From the NCBI RefSeq assembly GCF_021134715.1, contig NC_060027.1, positions 6,262,001-6,326,000 on the forward strand: a stretch of DNA of 64,000 nt, read 5' to 3'. The DNA is from Daphnia pulex. Lineage: Eukaryota > Arthropoda > Branchiopoda > Diplostraca > Daphniidae. The translations under genes were made by a program, and so were the position numbers. This document shows, one piece after another, positions 1-12,959 of this stretch (its first letter is position 1; each line of letters begins with the position of its first letter). The notes beneath the pieces were generated by a model, which was given only the letters and a program-made list of their open reading frames with translations, did not search any database and had not been told where the DNA came from.

Positions 1-8
1 AAAGAATC

Positions 9-1265
9 ATGCTGCTTCCTTTCAGGTACACTTTACGTGCTTATATTGGTAGATCAACCGGCGAAGTTGGAGTAACTGAGCCTATTTGTCAAAGGCTAAA
101 AGTAGAAAGAGAAAATCTTTTTGAAAACGAACACCATGTATCACTAGAAATAGACGAAAGGGCAATATTCCCGAAAAGCACGTTTATAGGACAATTGGGC
201 AGAATGATTAGTGAAGAGAACTATGGTGGCATATTAAAACAAGGAAAAATAAGGTCATTTTGGCAAACCACCTTTTGGCATTCGTAGTAACTGGACTGTC
301 AACATCGTTCAAAATACCCGTGGCGTATTTTTTTGTTCGGAAACTTACGGGAACAAAACTTTTTAAACTCATTTGCCATGTTATCAAAAAGATTGAGTCA
401 GAAGGATTTTCTGTTTACCGCATCGTTACTAACAATGCGTCAACGAATATCAAAACGTTTAAATTGTTTGGAAACGGAAAAGTAATTTCCTTTGTTCTTC
501 ACCCGATGGATTCAACCTGAAAATTATTTCTAAGCTATGACTTCACCAATCTAATAAAAAAAATTGCGTAATCTGTTCACTGACTGCACCTTTGATGTGT
601 GCGGCGAAACTGTTTTATTCAAACCCATTGATAAAGTAAATACGTGAAATAGAAAAAAAAAACTTCTTGTCCTTCCGCCCAGGGAGGAAACTTACGAGAA
701 CGCTTACACAGCCTAAATCTCTGGAAGTAATTAAAGTGAAATTCACTAAGGACACATTCAGCAGAAATGATATACACTACGAAAAATGAAACACTACGAT
801 TGCGTCAAAACTACGACCTCGAGGGATTTCGTGATATAGACGCAAAAATTGAATTACATGGAGATGAATTGTCTGTGGTTTGTTATACACGAAATGTTTC
901 TACAGCATACTACAGCCCGAAGACCAGAAAAAATCAGAATTTACTGACCTCTACGATTGGAGGTTGGATTTCTTGGAAAACAAACCACCTCGCATACTAC
1001 AAAACGTGGTAAAAGTATTGAATAAAGAGCAAAAATTTGTTCGGTTATCTCATCAAGGAAACCTATGAAGCCCTCCTACTAACCATTCGATCTACCACAA
1101 CTTTCATTCGCTATTTATTTTAAGAAAAAAGTTTAAAGATGTGCTGACAAGAAAATGTTCTACTGGCCATGTTGAAATGATGTGTGGTGCGATTCGCGGC
1201 CTGGCTGGAGGTAACAAAAAGGGAGACTTCAGCTTCCTTTGCTATGGATAAGATCATTTGCATAC
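9..1265 (+). pseudogene. P-element/THAP9-like transposase relic
   Basis: Broken frames together read like the RNase H-fold catalytic region of P-element/THAP9 transposases. Residues HVSLEIDERAIF (frame from 9) match the first-Asp strand (family pattern ..DE..I). After a frameshift near 260 comes LANHLLAFVVTGL, then a GFSVYRIVTNNAS block, then HPMDST followed by an in-frame TGA and KLFLSYDFTNLIKKI, which matches the family's HP..-kLFLs-DF-H-iKn signature. Further on (about 1070-1230) a block reading like 'VLTRKCSTGHVEMM.GAIRGLAGG' resembles the family's 'VLT.KF..D.LE..FG..R' segment. Multiple stops and at least two frameshifts make it non-functional. The 5' part, including any THAP domain, would lie left of the window. 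The family assignment is from motif recognition only. Confidence 0.72.
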
Positions 1266-4200
1266 ATCTGGTGTATTCTTCAAGTGAATACGATTTGCCT
1301 TTTATAAAAGAAAACAATAAGGCCTCAAAATATATAGGCAACAACAATTGGACCAGATGCCAAATTAATCAGAACAAAAGATTACTTAACACAGTTGGGA
1401 TCGAATAGTCTGTCAATTCTAGAAGAACTTCAGAAACAGCCATGTAAGTTATAAATAAAGTCTTATGAGGGACCTGTTTCTAAAACTACTTATTTCCAGC
1501 TTACCCACTTCCTGGTTTTAAAAACACTGCATAAGCCCAAGCCTGTGGATATGTATTGAATTGTCTTAATGATTAGGAATTTTGTCAGGAATTTTTTGAC
1601 AAGCTGGAAACCCGGAACAATACCACTAGGAAAATATTTAGAGTATTTAACCTAACTGAGGAAATGGATAAATGATATAATAAAAAGTATTGCCAAAATA
1701 TATTAACTTTATTTACCATAGATCGTTCCAAGTAAAATTATCCACATTGGAAATTATTGTCCAGACTTTCTACAGTAGTGACCTACCTCGAGAAACGTGT
1801 TCCTTCCATGAGTGAAACAATACACATGAACGACGACTTGACGGATTTCTTGACTCCGTACTTGAATAAACGTGACATCATGCGCTGTGGGAATAAGCTA
1901 CGCATAAGCTGAGCACAGTGAACAAAATGTTAAGTGGATTTTAGTGAAATTTCTGCGCACCACGTTTGCTTACTTTTGCGATGATGTATCTGATTTGGAA
2001 ATGCAAAAGATTAATTTCAAATCGAAGTCTCTAAATCAAAAATTCAGGACGTTTTCATAACTTGACGTTTACCATCAATAAACACAAGACAAAATGATAC
2101 TTGGGAGAGCTGCGTCACTTTTGCGGTTCAATATTCCAGGTTTGGACTAGTGCATAGAGTATGCTATGCCTCGCTGCATCCGATAACATGCGGCTTGCAT
2201 CGACAAAGTTAAAGAATAATAAAGTTTTGGACACGACGTTTGAAACTCGAACTTTTAAAGTCGCTGAATGGGTCGCGACCCACTACACCAATTGCAACTT
2301 ACTATCATCGGCAATAGAGTGTTTTCTCAAACGTGTTTTGTCAAACGCGGTTTCTTTTTTTGCCTTTCGGTGGCTCCACCAGGAGAGAACAGATCACAAT
2401 GCAGGTAACACAGGAATTCAGTCACACCGAAGGGTCGGAGACCATGTTAGTCGGTTCATAAACCTCCATCTGTTCTGGAAAGTCAGTAACGTCATACCCG
2501 CGTTGATTCCAACACGTTGTACCGTCGCAATCTTAGATGGACTGGAAAAGAACAAGTGGAGCAAAAACCCTGTCTCTGATTAGCGGGTCTTCTCTTCTAG
2601 TTGGGTGCGATGTAGCAGACCACATCACTCTAGCCTGCTTCAATTTTGACAGCGTGCAGTCTTCGCCAAACTAAACGTTCAACAACCTAGAATTAGACTC
2701 TTGTGATTTCCGTTTTCAGTTGATACTTTACATTTACCTTCTTCTCTTGTGTGTTTAGTGGTGCTCTGTCATATGGTAATTATGAATTATGTACGCCAGT
2801 TATGTTATGCACTTACAGTTGTGTGCTATCGTACGTTCCTTGTATTTCCAAACAAGAAGCCTGGCGCCACAAGAAATAAAACTATTTCCCTTGATCTTTA
2901 AGAACCCCATCTTTCGATCCACATCTCCAGACTTCTTTCCTCAAAATGGGCATCCCCAACAAAACTATCGCAAACAAACGCCTGGAATACTTATCTCTCA
3001 TCATAAACAAAGGCACTTCAGAACCTGGCCGAACCTGGCACAGAGGCAAAAAACCTCACTTCACCTGCATATCACCTCCCCTCACCCAAACATTTCCAGG
3101 ACGGGATGATTTTCAGACCCTGCAGGATACCACCCACCTCATCAACCTTCTCAACGCCATACGCAACTTACCGGGGGATTTTTTTCAATTTTAAGTGGAT
3201 GTCAAATACCATAGGATAAAAGGATGGATAATAGCATACCATTCGACGGAGAAATAGCTGCCTCATCCAGATCCTTCAATGGACATCACTGCTGATCGAG
3301 CTGGTTTCAAAACACAGTCCTTGGCTGAGATTTCCCAGTGGCCGCCTCTGCTGCATTTTATTCCTCAGAGTCCTATCTTGTGGGCTGAATTCACGCGAAA
3401 TTTTCTCGAAGCAAAAGGCTTCTTTTTAGCTGTGCTTGCGTTAGGCCACTTGAGTCTTTGAGCTGATTTCAGCAACTAGAAATACTGCTTCTTATATTTT
3501 ACACGAAAATAATTATATGCCATCCATGTCAATAATTCCCAGTGTTTTCTTTCTTTCTTTTTTCTCCTCTTTTAATTACACACCTCATTCAATGTCAGAT
3601 TCCCCAGATAGGAGTGTGAGGGATTGGGGGCTTCAGGGTGCCTCTCTCTCTCGGCTATACCGTCTGCCGCCACCGAGGTGGCCTTGAAGGTCTAACCATG
3701 CCGGTCAGACGTGAAAAATGAGAGAGTGGTAACCGGGTGACCTTCATGAACTCACACGGCCGATAGGCCCAGTTTCCCCAATCTTATGTATCTACCAGTC
3801 TTGCCGACCCAATGTATCATTGTAAATATTATGAACTTATATGCTGGAAATACAATTGGGTAGCGCTCGTGTCGATTTTAATTAGGTCCATTTTAAAATA
3901 AAAAAATATATATATATACAGAAGAAACGTCTTCCACCAACCCCAAGCTGTATGGCAATTCGTTTTGCCAACATAAAAAAATGGTCTGCTTTGGTCTTCA
4001 CCCTCACTCTAACCAATACATTGCACCTAAAAGTTTCCAACAAAAAGAAAGATCTTACTGTTTTTAGCAATTTTCTTGGAGGGGTATCCATTTATGGATT
4101 ACCGTATAGAGTAGGGTTACAGGAAAAATTTTCCGTAATGCATGAAATGAAAATTGATTGAATAACTTTTTTTATGTACAGGACAGACAAAGGTGGAAAA

Positions 4201-5134
4201 AATATTCTTTTTGGGTGATATATGTTAACTGTACGTGGTACCAAAAGACGATCGCTTATCTTGGGGAAATCTGTCCATTACAAACGGATTGAATTTGGCT
4301 TATGTTGGTAATGGCTCAGTTACACTGTTTAATTATATTTTCATGTACGCAATTCTTTTACTGTATTGTTTGTTTATTTGTTGTAGTACTAATATCCTCC
4401 ATTTCATTGCAGGGAATGGAATCTTAATATATTTTAGATCCAGATTCTGCAGTCGACATTTAACGTCTACACCACTGCTTAAAAATTTGATTTGTTTCGA
4501 AAAAGCTGGAATGGTCATCGGATTAGAACTTGCATAAACAAAAGACAAAAAAATTTACTACTGGGGACTCGAAAAATTCCTCAGTGCTACAAGGAATCTG
4601 GCGAATTTTTTACTAAAGTAGATAAGATTAAAAAACAAACCTCAGTTTATTGTTTAAGTGTCCTTATTTTTTAATATTCCAGGATTCATTAACATTTGGT
4701 GCAGATACTCATTTACACGATAGCGGCAAGGAGGTTGATTACGTCGAAGCTGAAATTCCTTATTTACGAAGGTTTACGAAGGTTTTCTAGATTTTATGGG
4801 AAATTATTCGTTCGTATCGAGTGTTTATCGTTGTTTGGTTCTCACATAGAAATAAAGATTATTTTTCGGAATATTTGCAGTAATTCATATTTCAAATTAC
4901 TTCGTGTGTATTTCATTATTAATTTTTTATGAAATCGACTAGAACAAATTATCACATACAGATGCTGTGCAGTTAATTCATTCAAGAAGCAACCCGGGAT
5001 AAATCTTGAAGAATCACTATTAACTGATCGATGGACACGGCGAATACCAAAATGATGAACACTAACTCATTCATACACCGGTAAGGAATGTATGCCTTGC
5101 CGTTGGCAAATATGCTTTGATTTTCGTTTGACGT
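1266..5134. other. Unassigned region with no convincing gene
   Basis: The first part (to about 2160) may carry the eroded C-terminal end of the P-like element, but I cannot align it confidently. A 140-codon open frame at 2161-2583 (+) has no motif I recognise and is probably chance. Around 3590-3870 is a GC-richer block with a CTCTCTCTC run and CACCGAGGTGGCC, unlike its surroundings. It could be the 3' end of a retroelement, but I cannot name it. A frame at 4235-4340 contains LAYVGNGSVTLF, faintly like a copia protease-region 'V.GNG..v' motif. Nothing else is supportable. Confidence 0.3.
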
Positions 5135-5146
5135 TGGTCGTTATAT

Positions 5147-5338
5147 TTATGTAAGCTGGAAAAGAGAAAGACTGGAAACCATTAGAATTAAATTGTTCGT
5201 TCCCCAATTTCCAGCAAAGCCATTGCTGGTGGTTCGTGTCGTCCTTCTTTGTCGATGGTCAAAATTGGCGCATTTGCCTTGGATACGTGGAATTGTCATG
5301 ACAAACATGACACTAGCATAAAATACACATAATTTCAT
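5147..5338 (-). CDS. Possible small secreted protein or first exon, 63 aa
   Basis: The frame opens with MKLCVFYASVMFVMTIPRIQG, which has the layout of a signal peptide (short basic start, hydrophobic core, small/Gly residue before KC), followed by an Arg/Thr-rich stretch. No family is recognised. It might be a short peptide gene or the first exon of a longer one reading leftward. It could also be a chance open frame, since nothing downstream supports it. Confidence 0.22.
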   Translation of the reverse strand: MKLCVFYASVMFVMTIPRIQGKCANFDHRQRRTTRTTSNGFAGNWGTNNLILMVSSLSLFQLT

Positions 5339-5870
5339 GATGCCAGATTCAATCTGTGCAGTGTTATTCAGACTTCAGACTTCAGTTCACTCGTTAAAAA
5401 ATTAAAGATCGAAAAAAAAATCTCAAAGAAAACGCAGGAGGATCCACTAACACCGCGGGGTGGAAGAAAAAAAACTTCCCCAGCCTGCACAAAGAAATAT
5501 CATATGTGTCACAAAAAAATTTTTTTAAAACATTTTTGTCATTTATTTTACAATGCTACATAAAAATCAGAATTACCTAGGTAATTGCATAGTTCATGCC
5601 TAGCTTCTGAATCATTTTTAAATACTAATTACATTACTGTTACTAGGTAATTTCTAGGTAGAAAAATTGACCAACAATAAACAAAATAACAGTGTTGACT
5701 CCCTAAATCTTCTGTTCTCTCAGATTCAAGGAGAGAGGGTTTGCTTGCACTTGTGTTGTATTCTATAACCTTTGTGCTATTGATGTGCGGTAACCGTTGC
5801 TATGTTTTAAGATATTAAGATTTAAGGCTAAATAAGAACTGCAATGAATACAGTGCTTTTAGCATGAATA

Positions 5871-6095
5871 CAGTGAAACCCTAAAACGAAGAATACCTGC
5901 TACTTCAAAGGAGACGACAGAAAATAAATGTGACGAATTACTCAAGACGAACGATCTGATCTTAACAGCCTGGATTGAACAGTTGGATCAGGCCAATGCA
6001 GTGTGCTTCGTTGGCTTTGGGGTTCCGTCACCCGCAAGAATCTTCAAAGTGGTGACGGTTGCTCCTGCTCAAGTGAAGGCACCACTTCCTCCGTA
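5871..6095 (+). other. Open frame without an ATG, about 74 codons
   Basis: This frame has no in-frame ATG but reads smoothly: ...KCDELLKTNDLILTAWIEQ...VCFVGFGVPSPARIFKVVTV... then a stop at TAG. The composition looks protein-like (Leu-rich helix, then a Gly/Pro segment). It could be an internal exon or a retrotransposon gag fragment. I recognise no family. Confidence 0.22.
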
Positions 6096-7844
6096 GAAGG
6101 GCCAATTTAACTGAAAATTACACAATCAGAAAGGTTAAGAATAAAATCTTCTTGTTCTGGTTCCGTTTGACCCAGTGGTGGAGGTTGCTCCTTTATCGTT
6201 GACGGTGACATTGGTTCGTAAGGTGATGATGGAAGCGAAAAATATGTGGTTAACGCACTATTGGTTGTTTATCGGTAATTTCTGCTACAATGGGGGCTGC
6301 TGCGGGGTTTGTGGCAGCGAAAGCGGAGGCAGTCACGTCAACCGCAGCCTCTCTTGCCGCTGGTTGGATCAGAATCTGACGAAGGTTTATTGCGATCTTC
6401 TTTTTATAGTGAATTAATTTACCCACGTTTTACTTCTCCGTGTTATCGAATTTACGCGTAATATTGAAAGCCGGAAGAGCTGGATTCGGAGGATAGATGG
6501 AGGGTCTATAAAGCTGGAAAGCACTGGCTATGGCGGATTAAAGAGACCACAACATACCGCTCAATTGGCTGATTGTAACCCATTTGCCAGATATTAAACT
6601 GTGATAATGATCACCTCTGATTTAGAGAAGATAGTCAGCCACAAGGACTTTTTCGCCTTCTCTATCGGTTCGAAGACCCGCAGGAATACCCCACTTCAGT
6701 TAAGCAGCATGGAAAACTCTTATGACAGTTTCGGACTGGTTGTTCTCTGTAACCTACCTATTTTAGCTTTTGTGAATCCATCCGAGGTTACAATGAATAA
6801 TTCCATGGACAAAAAACCCACCTTCGAAAGAGAACAAACGCACACAAACACACAAAATTATATCATATTGAACCACAATTAAATTATATTGCTTTAAAAA
6901 AATTATACTAACAAATTTTGTCCGAAAGAGTAAATTTAGTCCAAAAGAGGTTTATTTTTGCCTCATAGGACCACAGTCGTGAACCTCTCGTTATAATGAA
7001 GTGCAACTTACCCGTCAAACTTGTGAAATCTGTCGAGATGACATAAAGAAAGGGGTCCTTACAAAGAATATACACTTCGTTTTATTTTCTTCTTACATGG
7101 ATACCCCTGATTCAGTCCAACTCTCTTATAAGACTCTCGTAAGAGGGCATCTTGAATGTTTATTCCATCAGAGCTTAATTTCCCTTTTATGAGTTGCAGT
7201 CCTGTTAAAAAAGATTCATGTCGTACCGACGGGTTGGCCGGTGGGACACACTCACGCTTCAGTGTAATAATTAATATATTACATATGGCTTTAGAACATA
7301 ATTTGGTATAAATGGAAATACATTTAAGGGCCAGCTTATTATTTATCACGAGAGGTTACAACAATATGCAGTGACGGCCGATAACTTACCATAAATTCGC
7401 CGCGTATAGAACATAAAGGTTTTCACTGTTTGCTCACTAATTAATCGCGAAACTTCTATCTAACAGACTTCCTCTTTTTACTAACAACGTCACTTTCACT
7501 TCTTCTTACGCTCACCTCCGTATCCTCTTCTTACCACTCGTTCTTCCATTCGTAATCGCTACTTAAACTGTTTCAACAGGTCACAGCCGTTAGGGTGGAA
7601 TGAACTGAACGGCCAACGATAGAAGTTCCAGCGGAATGGATGAAGAGCCAGAAAAATAAACTTGGCCACCTAGAATGGAAAATCATCTAACGGGCAAAGA
7701 GGTCGGAAAAACTAGGCGGGATGGAACGAAGAAGCCGGCGATGAAAGATGGGGTGTGAAGAATAAGTACATTTTCCAGTCGGGGATTGAAATACTACAAT
7801 TTTAGCTCACTGATATCACGATCCAAAAAATAAACATGATGCGT
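6096..7844. other. No supportable gene
   Basis: A short Ala-rich frame at about 6290-6380 (MGAAAGFVAAKAEAVTSTAA...) and a few other short frames are present. None shows a motif, a splice context or a neighbour that supports coding. Confidence 0.3.
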
Positions 7845-8110
7845 GGACGGTCCGAAGAAAGCCAACCAACGCAATCCGAACAGTACAAGAGGAAGATTCA
7901 AGGACGATCTAACAAGACCTGACCAATGCAACCCGACAGTACAAGAAAAGATTCTCGGACTATCTGACGAGACACAACCAGTATGCAATTTAAACATGAA
8001 AGGGGAAAGATTTGCGGATAGTTTGACGAGATCCGACCAACGCAATCCAAACAAAGGCTCCAGAATAAAAATTCGTGGTCGCAATACTGATAGAAGACCA
8101 ACGAGTCTAA
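7845..8110 (+). repeat. Degenerate tandem repeat, coding-like frame
   Basis: Variants of GACCAACGCAATCCGAACA...GATTC..GGAC.ATCTAACAAGACCT recur about three to four times (7865, 7920, partial near 8000, 8034). The plus frame is open across them and gives repeated D-Q-x-N-P and D-D-L-T-R-P / D-S-L-T-R-S blocks. The spacing is irregular (about 56-60 bp, then longer). It is either a minisatellite or the tail of a repetitive protein. Confidence 0.45.
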
Positions 8111-8829
8111 TACAATCACAACACATTATATTTTAAGAAAACGAATCAATTGAATACAATTGTCTAAAAAATTAAAAAGATGAAAGCGCAGACCGATCTG
8201 GTATGCCCTTTTTTTCCCGTTTTGGTCTCTCTTCTTCGGTTGGAGTTCCATCTATCCACCTGAAAGGGAGCAGGGTCTTTGGGCAGAGGATCATAATTGT
8301 TTGCTATTATCAATCGTCAATAACTGGCACCGTTGAAAAATAGAAAATGATTTCGCTCCCTTGTCGGTCTGACAAAAATGGCAATTAATTGTTTCCGTGT
8401 TGGCAATTGAGCCTTCCCCCTGTCATAATTCCCACCCCTTTCTTCGCAGTTAATCTCACATGCTACTTTACTTCAAAGTCTTGTGAGTTCTCTCATTGCT
8501 AGTTTTTTGCATTGCTCTCTCTTTCTAGAGATTTATTGTCCTGATGATGACATTTATTTGCGTCATCTTTCTTCTGAAAGTTCGTTAATGTAATTTGTTC
8601 AAGTTCTGAATCCAACCTTTTTTTATTGTTATTATTCCTAGCTTACATGGTGTCATTTAGTTTCATCTTGTTGTCGAACTACAGGCCTTGGCTACCTGTG
8701 CATGTATGTGTGTGCGTGTGCCTTGTTAACCAACCGATTAGGCTTCCTTGGCTTCTCACGTAATAAATATTGTTAAACTGTTTCCTTATCGTTTCTAATT
8801 ATGGTATTGGTTCTTGGTACCACGCATAC
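8111..8829. other. No gene seen
   Basis: AT-rich DNA with pyrimidine runs and no convincing frame, RNA gene or repeat boundary. Confidence 0.3.
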
Positions 8830-9300
8830 CCCCATTATTCACACACCCATTATTATATCTGCTTTTTTAAACTTCACCTTTTCACCTACCAACATTCATT
8901 TCTCTTCGGAAATAATAAATTCGACCTACATCAAGCCTATTTCAGTTCCATGCACGACATTTTACGACAGCTTGCACCCCCCAACCTCCGAACCGAACCG
9001 GAGCTCTCCATTTATTCGCTCCAGCCTTTTTCTACATTCTACCGCAACTTATTACGTTGCCGATTACCAGGGCCATCTTCGATGTTGATTTAGATCCCCC
9101 CCAGTCTTCCTGCTTGATCTCTTAACATCCTCGTTTTTTTTCCTCCATCCATTGAAATTCGGCGTTGATTCTTCTCGTTGTTTCGTCCCAACGCCTGCAC
9201 CCTGCATTAATTCTGCTTGTCCTAGCTTCCGGATTTCATGGCAATAACCTCGTTGGTTGAGTCACCTGGACATTGAGACTACTCTGTGTCGTTCTCACTT
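8830..9300 (+). repeat. Dispersed repeat, copy 1
   Basis: This stretch aligns by eye, in the same orientation and order, with 41410-41735. Shared blocks include CATTCATTTCTCTT, a run of C after TTGCACC/TTCGCACC, CCGGAG.TCTC.A.TTATTCGCTC, TTGATTCTT...CGTCCCA and GAGTCACC..(A)CA..TGAGAC/T. The pyrimidine-rich composition would suit an LTR or 5' untranslated region of a retrotransposon, but no boundaries are visible. Confidence 0.55.
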
Positions 9301-10159
9301 AACTTGGCAGAACAAGTTGTCATAAGATATAGTTATCTAACAAATATCTTAATATCTATTAGGTAGATATCTGTAGCGAGACTACACAAAGAAGAAATGT
9401 CATCGATAAGAAATATGTTGATCATTCAGTTTATTAAATATCTAACAAGTAAAAATCATGTAGACATCATTTCTAATATTTTTCCTACATACATACATAT
9501 AAAAATGGAAAAAGTAAAGAATAATAATTTGAAAAATTCCGTTTAATTCCATTAAACGACATAAATCAAATTTAACGGCAGAAAAAAGCAATAAATTAAA
9601 GTTAATTAAATAAATTTGTTCTTGATTCCATTGATCGTCTTGTGTGACGATCCAGCGATGAGAATTCTTTTCCAGTCGTAATTTTCTTTTCTGCGCTCCA
9701 CCTCTTCCCGACTGCAAGCTGTACTATGCCTTTTTTTTGCTTTTCGCAGATGTGATTTTATTTCGACTATAAATGTGGCATTTTCCAGTCCTAATTTTGA
9801 ATTCACTTATTAATAAATGCAAAAATTATTCTACGGCCTTTATTATTAAGTTGACAATGATTTCTCGTATTCCTATACCGATGTTAACTCCCTTACACTT
9901 TCTTCCAAACCAATTTACCTCCTTAGAAAAGGGGTCCACTATCTGAACGTTCCACGCTCTATTGATATAGCCCAATTTGTTGTTTTCGGGTCGTGCTTCT
10001 CTCAACGTTTAACGCGAAGTACCTATATCAAATGTTGAAAACGTGAAAAAATCCTAGTCCTAATCCTAGTCCTCCTGGTCCTCTAAATTTTTTTTTGCTT
10101 CCTAAAATGTATTAAATGCTTAGAAGTTCATTGTGTACTTTTTTTCCTCTTTTAAGGAA
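9301..10159. other. No supportable gene
   Basis: A basic minus-strand frame at about 9606-9806 (LRKAKKRHSTACSREEVERR...) has no recognised family. A short CCTAGTCCT repeat sits at about 10052-10077. Confidence 0.25.
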
Positions 10160-12010
10160 TAATGGATGAAACAATTCATTATCTTGGCCATTGATATTAT
10201 CTTCATCTCTTTCACTTTTTACTGGCTTTATAGCCATCTTCAGAACATCTAGTTTCTCATTGATCTTCTTCGTCAAGGTTGGTAGAAATTCATTACTTCT
10301 TGAACAATAATTTTGTGGATAATTTCTTGGAAATGCAGGTCCCCTGGAATTGATGGCTTCGATTTATCGCTGCGATAAAAAAAATGTTTGCATCTGCTGT
10401 GAATTATTTCCAAATGGGTACGATAAAACATTTTCGTGACCACTATAGGGAGTAGAAGTTGTGTAAATGTCTTATATAGGAAACATAAAGTTGGTTAACG
10501 AAAATCAGAGAAATATATTAAATCAACGAAAATGTTCAATTAGCAAAATCTCTACCGATGATACTGAAACCAGGAAAGGACAATGACACTTATTTGGGCT
10601 GAAGGATAAAATATGCAATGGCTGTATTGACAAATTAAACTGGTTCCTAAATAAGCAAATGAGAAACTGACATCAAAAATCAACATAACAACATAACATA
10701 AAAGATAAGATGATACCTAGAATCCACGATTATGAATTGACTTTTTACCAAAGATATCAATATGAGTGTGAATAAATAGTAATCGCACACAAAATCCATC
10801 GAATTCAATCTATCAATACGCTACTAGCATTAGCATTAGCGTCATATTAAATGTTATAATAGTCGTTTAAAAAACTGAATGTAGAGTCAAATAGTTCGTG
10901 TAGTATTGTGTATGCACATAAATGAAATGCACGAACAACGTGCTAAATTATAAGAGATATCAGAACTCAACCACTTAGACAGAAATGACATCTCACTAAC
11001 CAGAAAGAAAAACTGGCATGAAAGGCTTGATTCGCGATCAGCTGATAATCGAGGCTCACTGTAAACGTGCGATATCTACAATAAGAAAATATAAACAACC
11101 AATAAATTTTACACAAGACGAATAAACTAAGTGCGATTTTTTACTGGAACATAACAATTGACGTATAGATCCTGGCTATTTTCTTCGTCACTTCTCCTTT
11201 TGTTCAAATTTTTATTTGAGTGCGGAGTTTCATTGTCAGAACTGTCATCAGGGTCTCTGTATCTTCTAAAAACTGAGCGATTTTTTTTATACGCCAGATG
11301 TTAAGCAGTAGGTTGAGTTTTCTTAGTCTTTCTGATACTTTATCACTGTAATGGATAATGGTTGTCTATAAAACAGTTAAAAAATTAAAAAAAAAAGCAC
11401 GTTACAAAAGTAAGTTACAATTTAATGGAGATTGAGGTGTTGCTACATTGTTTCTAATGTTGCTCGGTCCTCCTTTTTTGTTAATGTCTCGAAATTTTTT
11501 TAAAAGCGTCATTACCAAGAATTGAAAAATGACCACAATTTAACAACCTTTTCTATTTATTGATGATGGTGGTGTCGGTAGTTTACCAAATGCCGATGAA
11601 AAAGATTAAGTAGTTGATTTTCTTCTTAGACAGTGACTGCATTCTAGAAGTTAAAGGCAAATTAAGAGCAACATCACTGTCATGATCAGTTGTAGTCTCT
11701 TCCCCAGGTAATTTGTTTGTTTTCAGCATTCTTGTTCTACATCCCTTTCCAAGCTACGATAATTCAGTGGATAATGGCAGGCCTTTCTCAGACCATGGAA
11801 GATTTATTCTGGCATCATCATATGAGTCCATTAATCACAACATTGACTTACCTAAATCAGCATAAAAGAATCATATTGTAAATTTAACTTACCAAAGCGA
11901 TGAATTACTTTGTAACAACGAATAGAGTCCCATTTTTCTGTTTTCCAGTTCCATAAAACTACGAAAATTACGTTATGCTTTTAAGCAGAAGTTAAGAACT
12001 ATCAGGCAAA
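10160..12010 (-). pseudogene. Accessory-protein relic of two-gene transposon, copy D
   Basis: Three exon-like minus-strand blocks lie in the order expected for the accessory protein seen intact at 26092-27970. At about 12000-11900: NWKTEKWDSIRCYKVIHRFG followed by a GT donor, resembling the end of the N-terminal block. At about 11290-11145: an acidic, Ser-rich linker (RDPDDSSDNETPHSNK...). At about 10320-10165: LPTLTKKINEKLDVLKMAIK, like the helical stretch before the C-terminal block. It lies head-to-head with the plus-strand transposase scrap at 12960-13650, mirroring the layout of copies A-C in the opposite orientation. The blocks between are not alignable, so the gene is decayed. Confidence 0.42.
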
Positions 12011-12959
12011 TACAGCATTTTTCAACCATCAAATTTTTGGCTACAATATCCACTCAACTCCCTTTTAATTGTGAATCCTTCAGAATTTCTATGATCAAAC
12101 ATTTTCAAGGTGTTGCCATCCACTTTACCTTAATAAACAGTTAGAATTGCTTTAGCGTTCAATATGGTGAATTATCTCACATATTTCTTTCAGTGATTTC
12201 AGTTTTCCGTTTTCCGTGATAAAATTAATTTTTTGAATTGCTAATACTATCACAAACAAACAATAAGAGCAACTAGAAAAATTATCATGAATAAACTTTG
12301 AGCACATTCCCGTTTGTACCAAATTAAAGAATAAGCCTCAAAACTAATGAAGGTTTAGTACAAAACTGCGTTATACATAGATAAATTACTAACATTCAAC
12401 TCAGTTCTGAGAGTCTGTGTTGGTGTAATGTCGATTTTAATACATAGTTCGTCTTTTTTGTTTGAATATGATTTTGCGTACCGGGATCCTTTAAAATTTC
12501 GATATGTCAATAACGGATGCCAGTATTACCTCCAAAACTCATCCAAAATGCGTCCGTAATCGATAAACATTATGTGAATTCGTATTTTTATGGTGAAACG
12601 TCATATTCATTAAAGTGACTAGTCCTGACTTACCCGTGTCATGCCTAGTCTCCACTACCCACCTGGATTAGCCTGCCCATTAGTCATCCCGTTTTCCAAG
12701 AGTTTAGCAGCTGCTTAACATTAAAGGTATTCATTAAAAGGCAAATCATTAAATTTTATTTGTAAAGGAAGTTTCGTAGTAGTTCTTGAAATCAAGTGAT
12801 TCGACCGGAGCTATCAACTTTGTTAACCCTGCTCGTCCTTTTTAACTGAGCTAGTTTCACCGTTATAAGGTACTACACTCCCCAATCTATATACTTATTG
12901 TCTGTTCAAGAGGGTTTCTGTTGTTCTTTAGTAATCCCATTGGGAATAGGAGAAGCAAT

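Noticed and set aside
2161..2583. 140-codon open frame on the plus strand
   Set aside because: No motif, no splice context, no neighbour that supports it. It is the sort of frame expected by chance in 64 kb.
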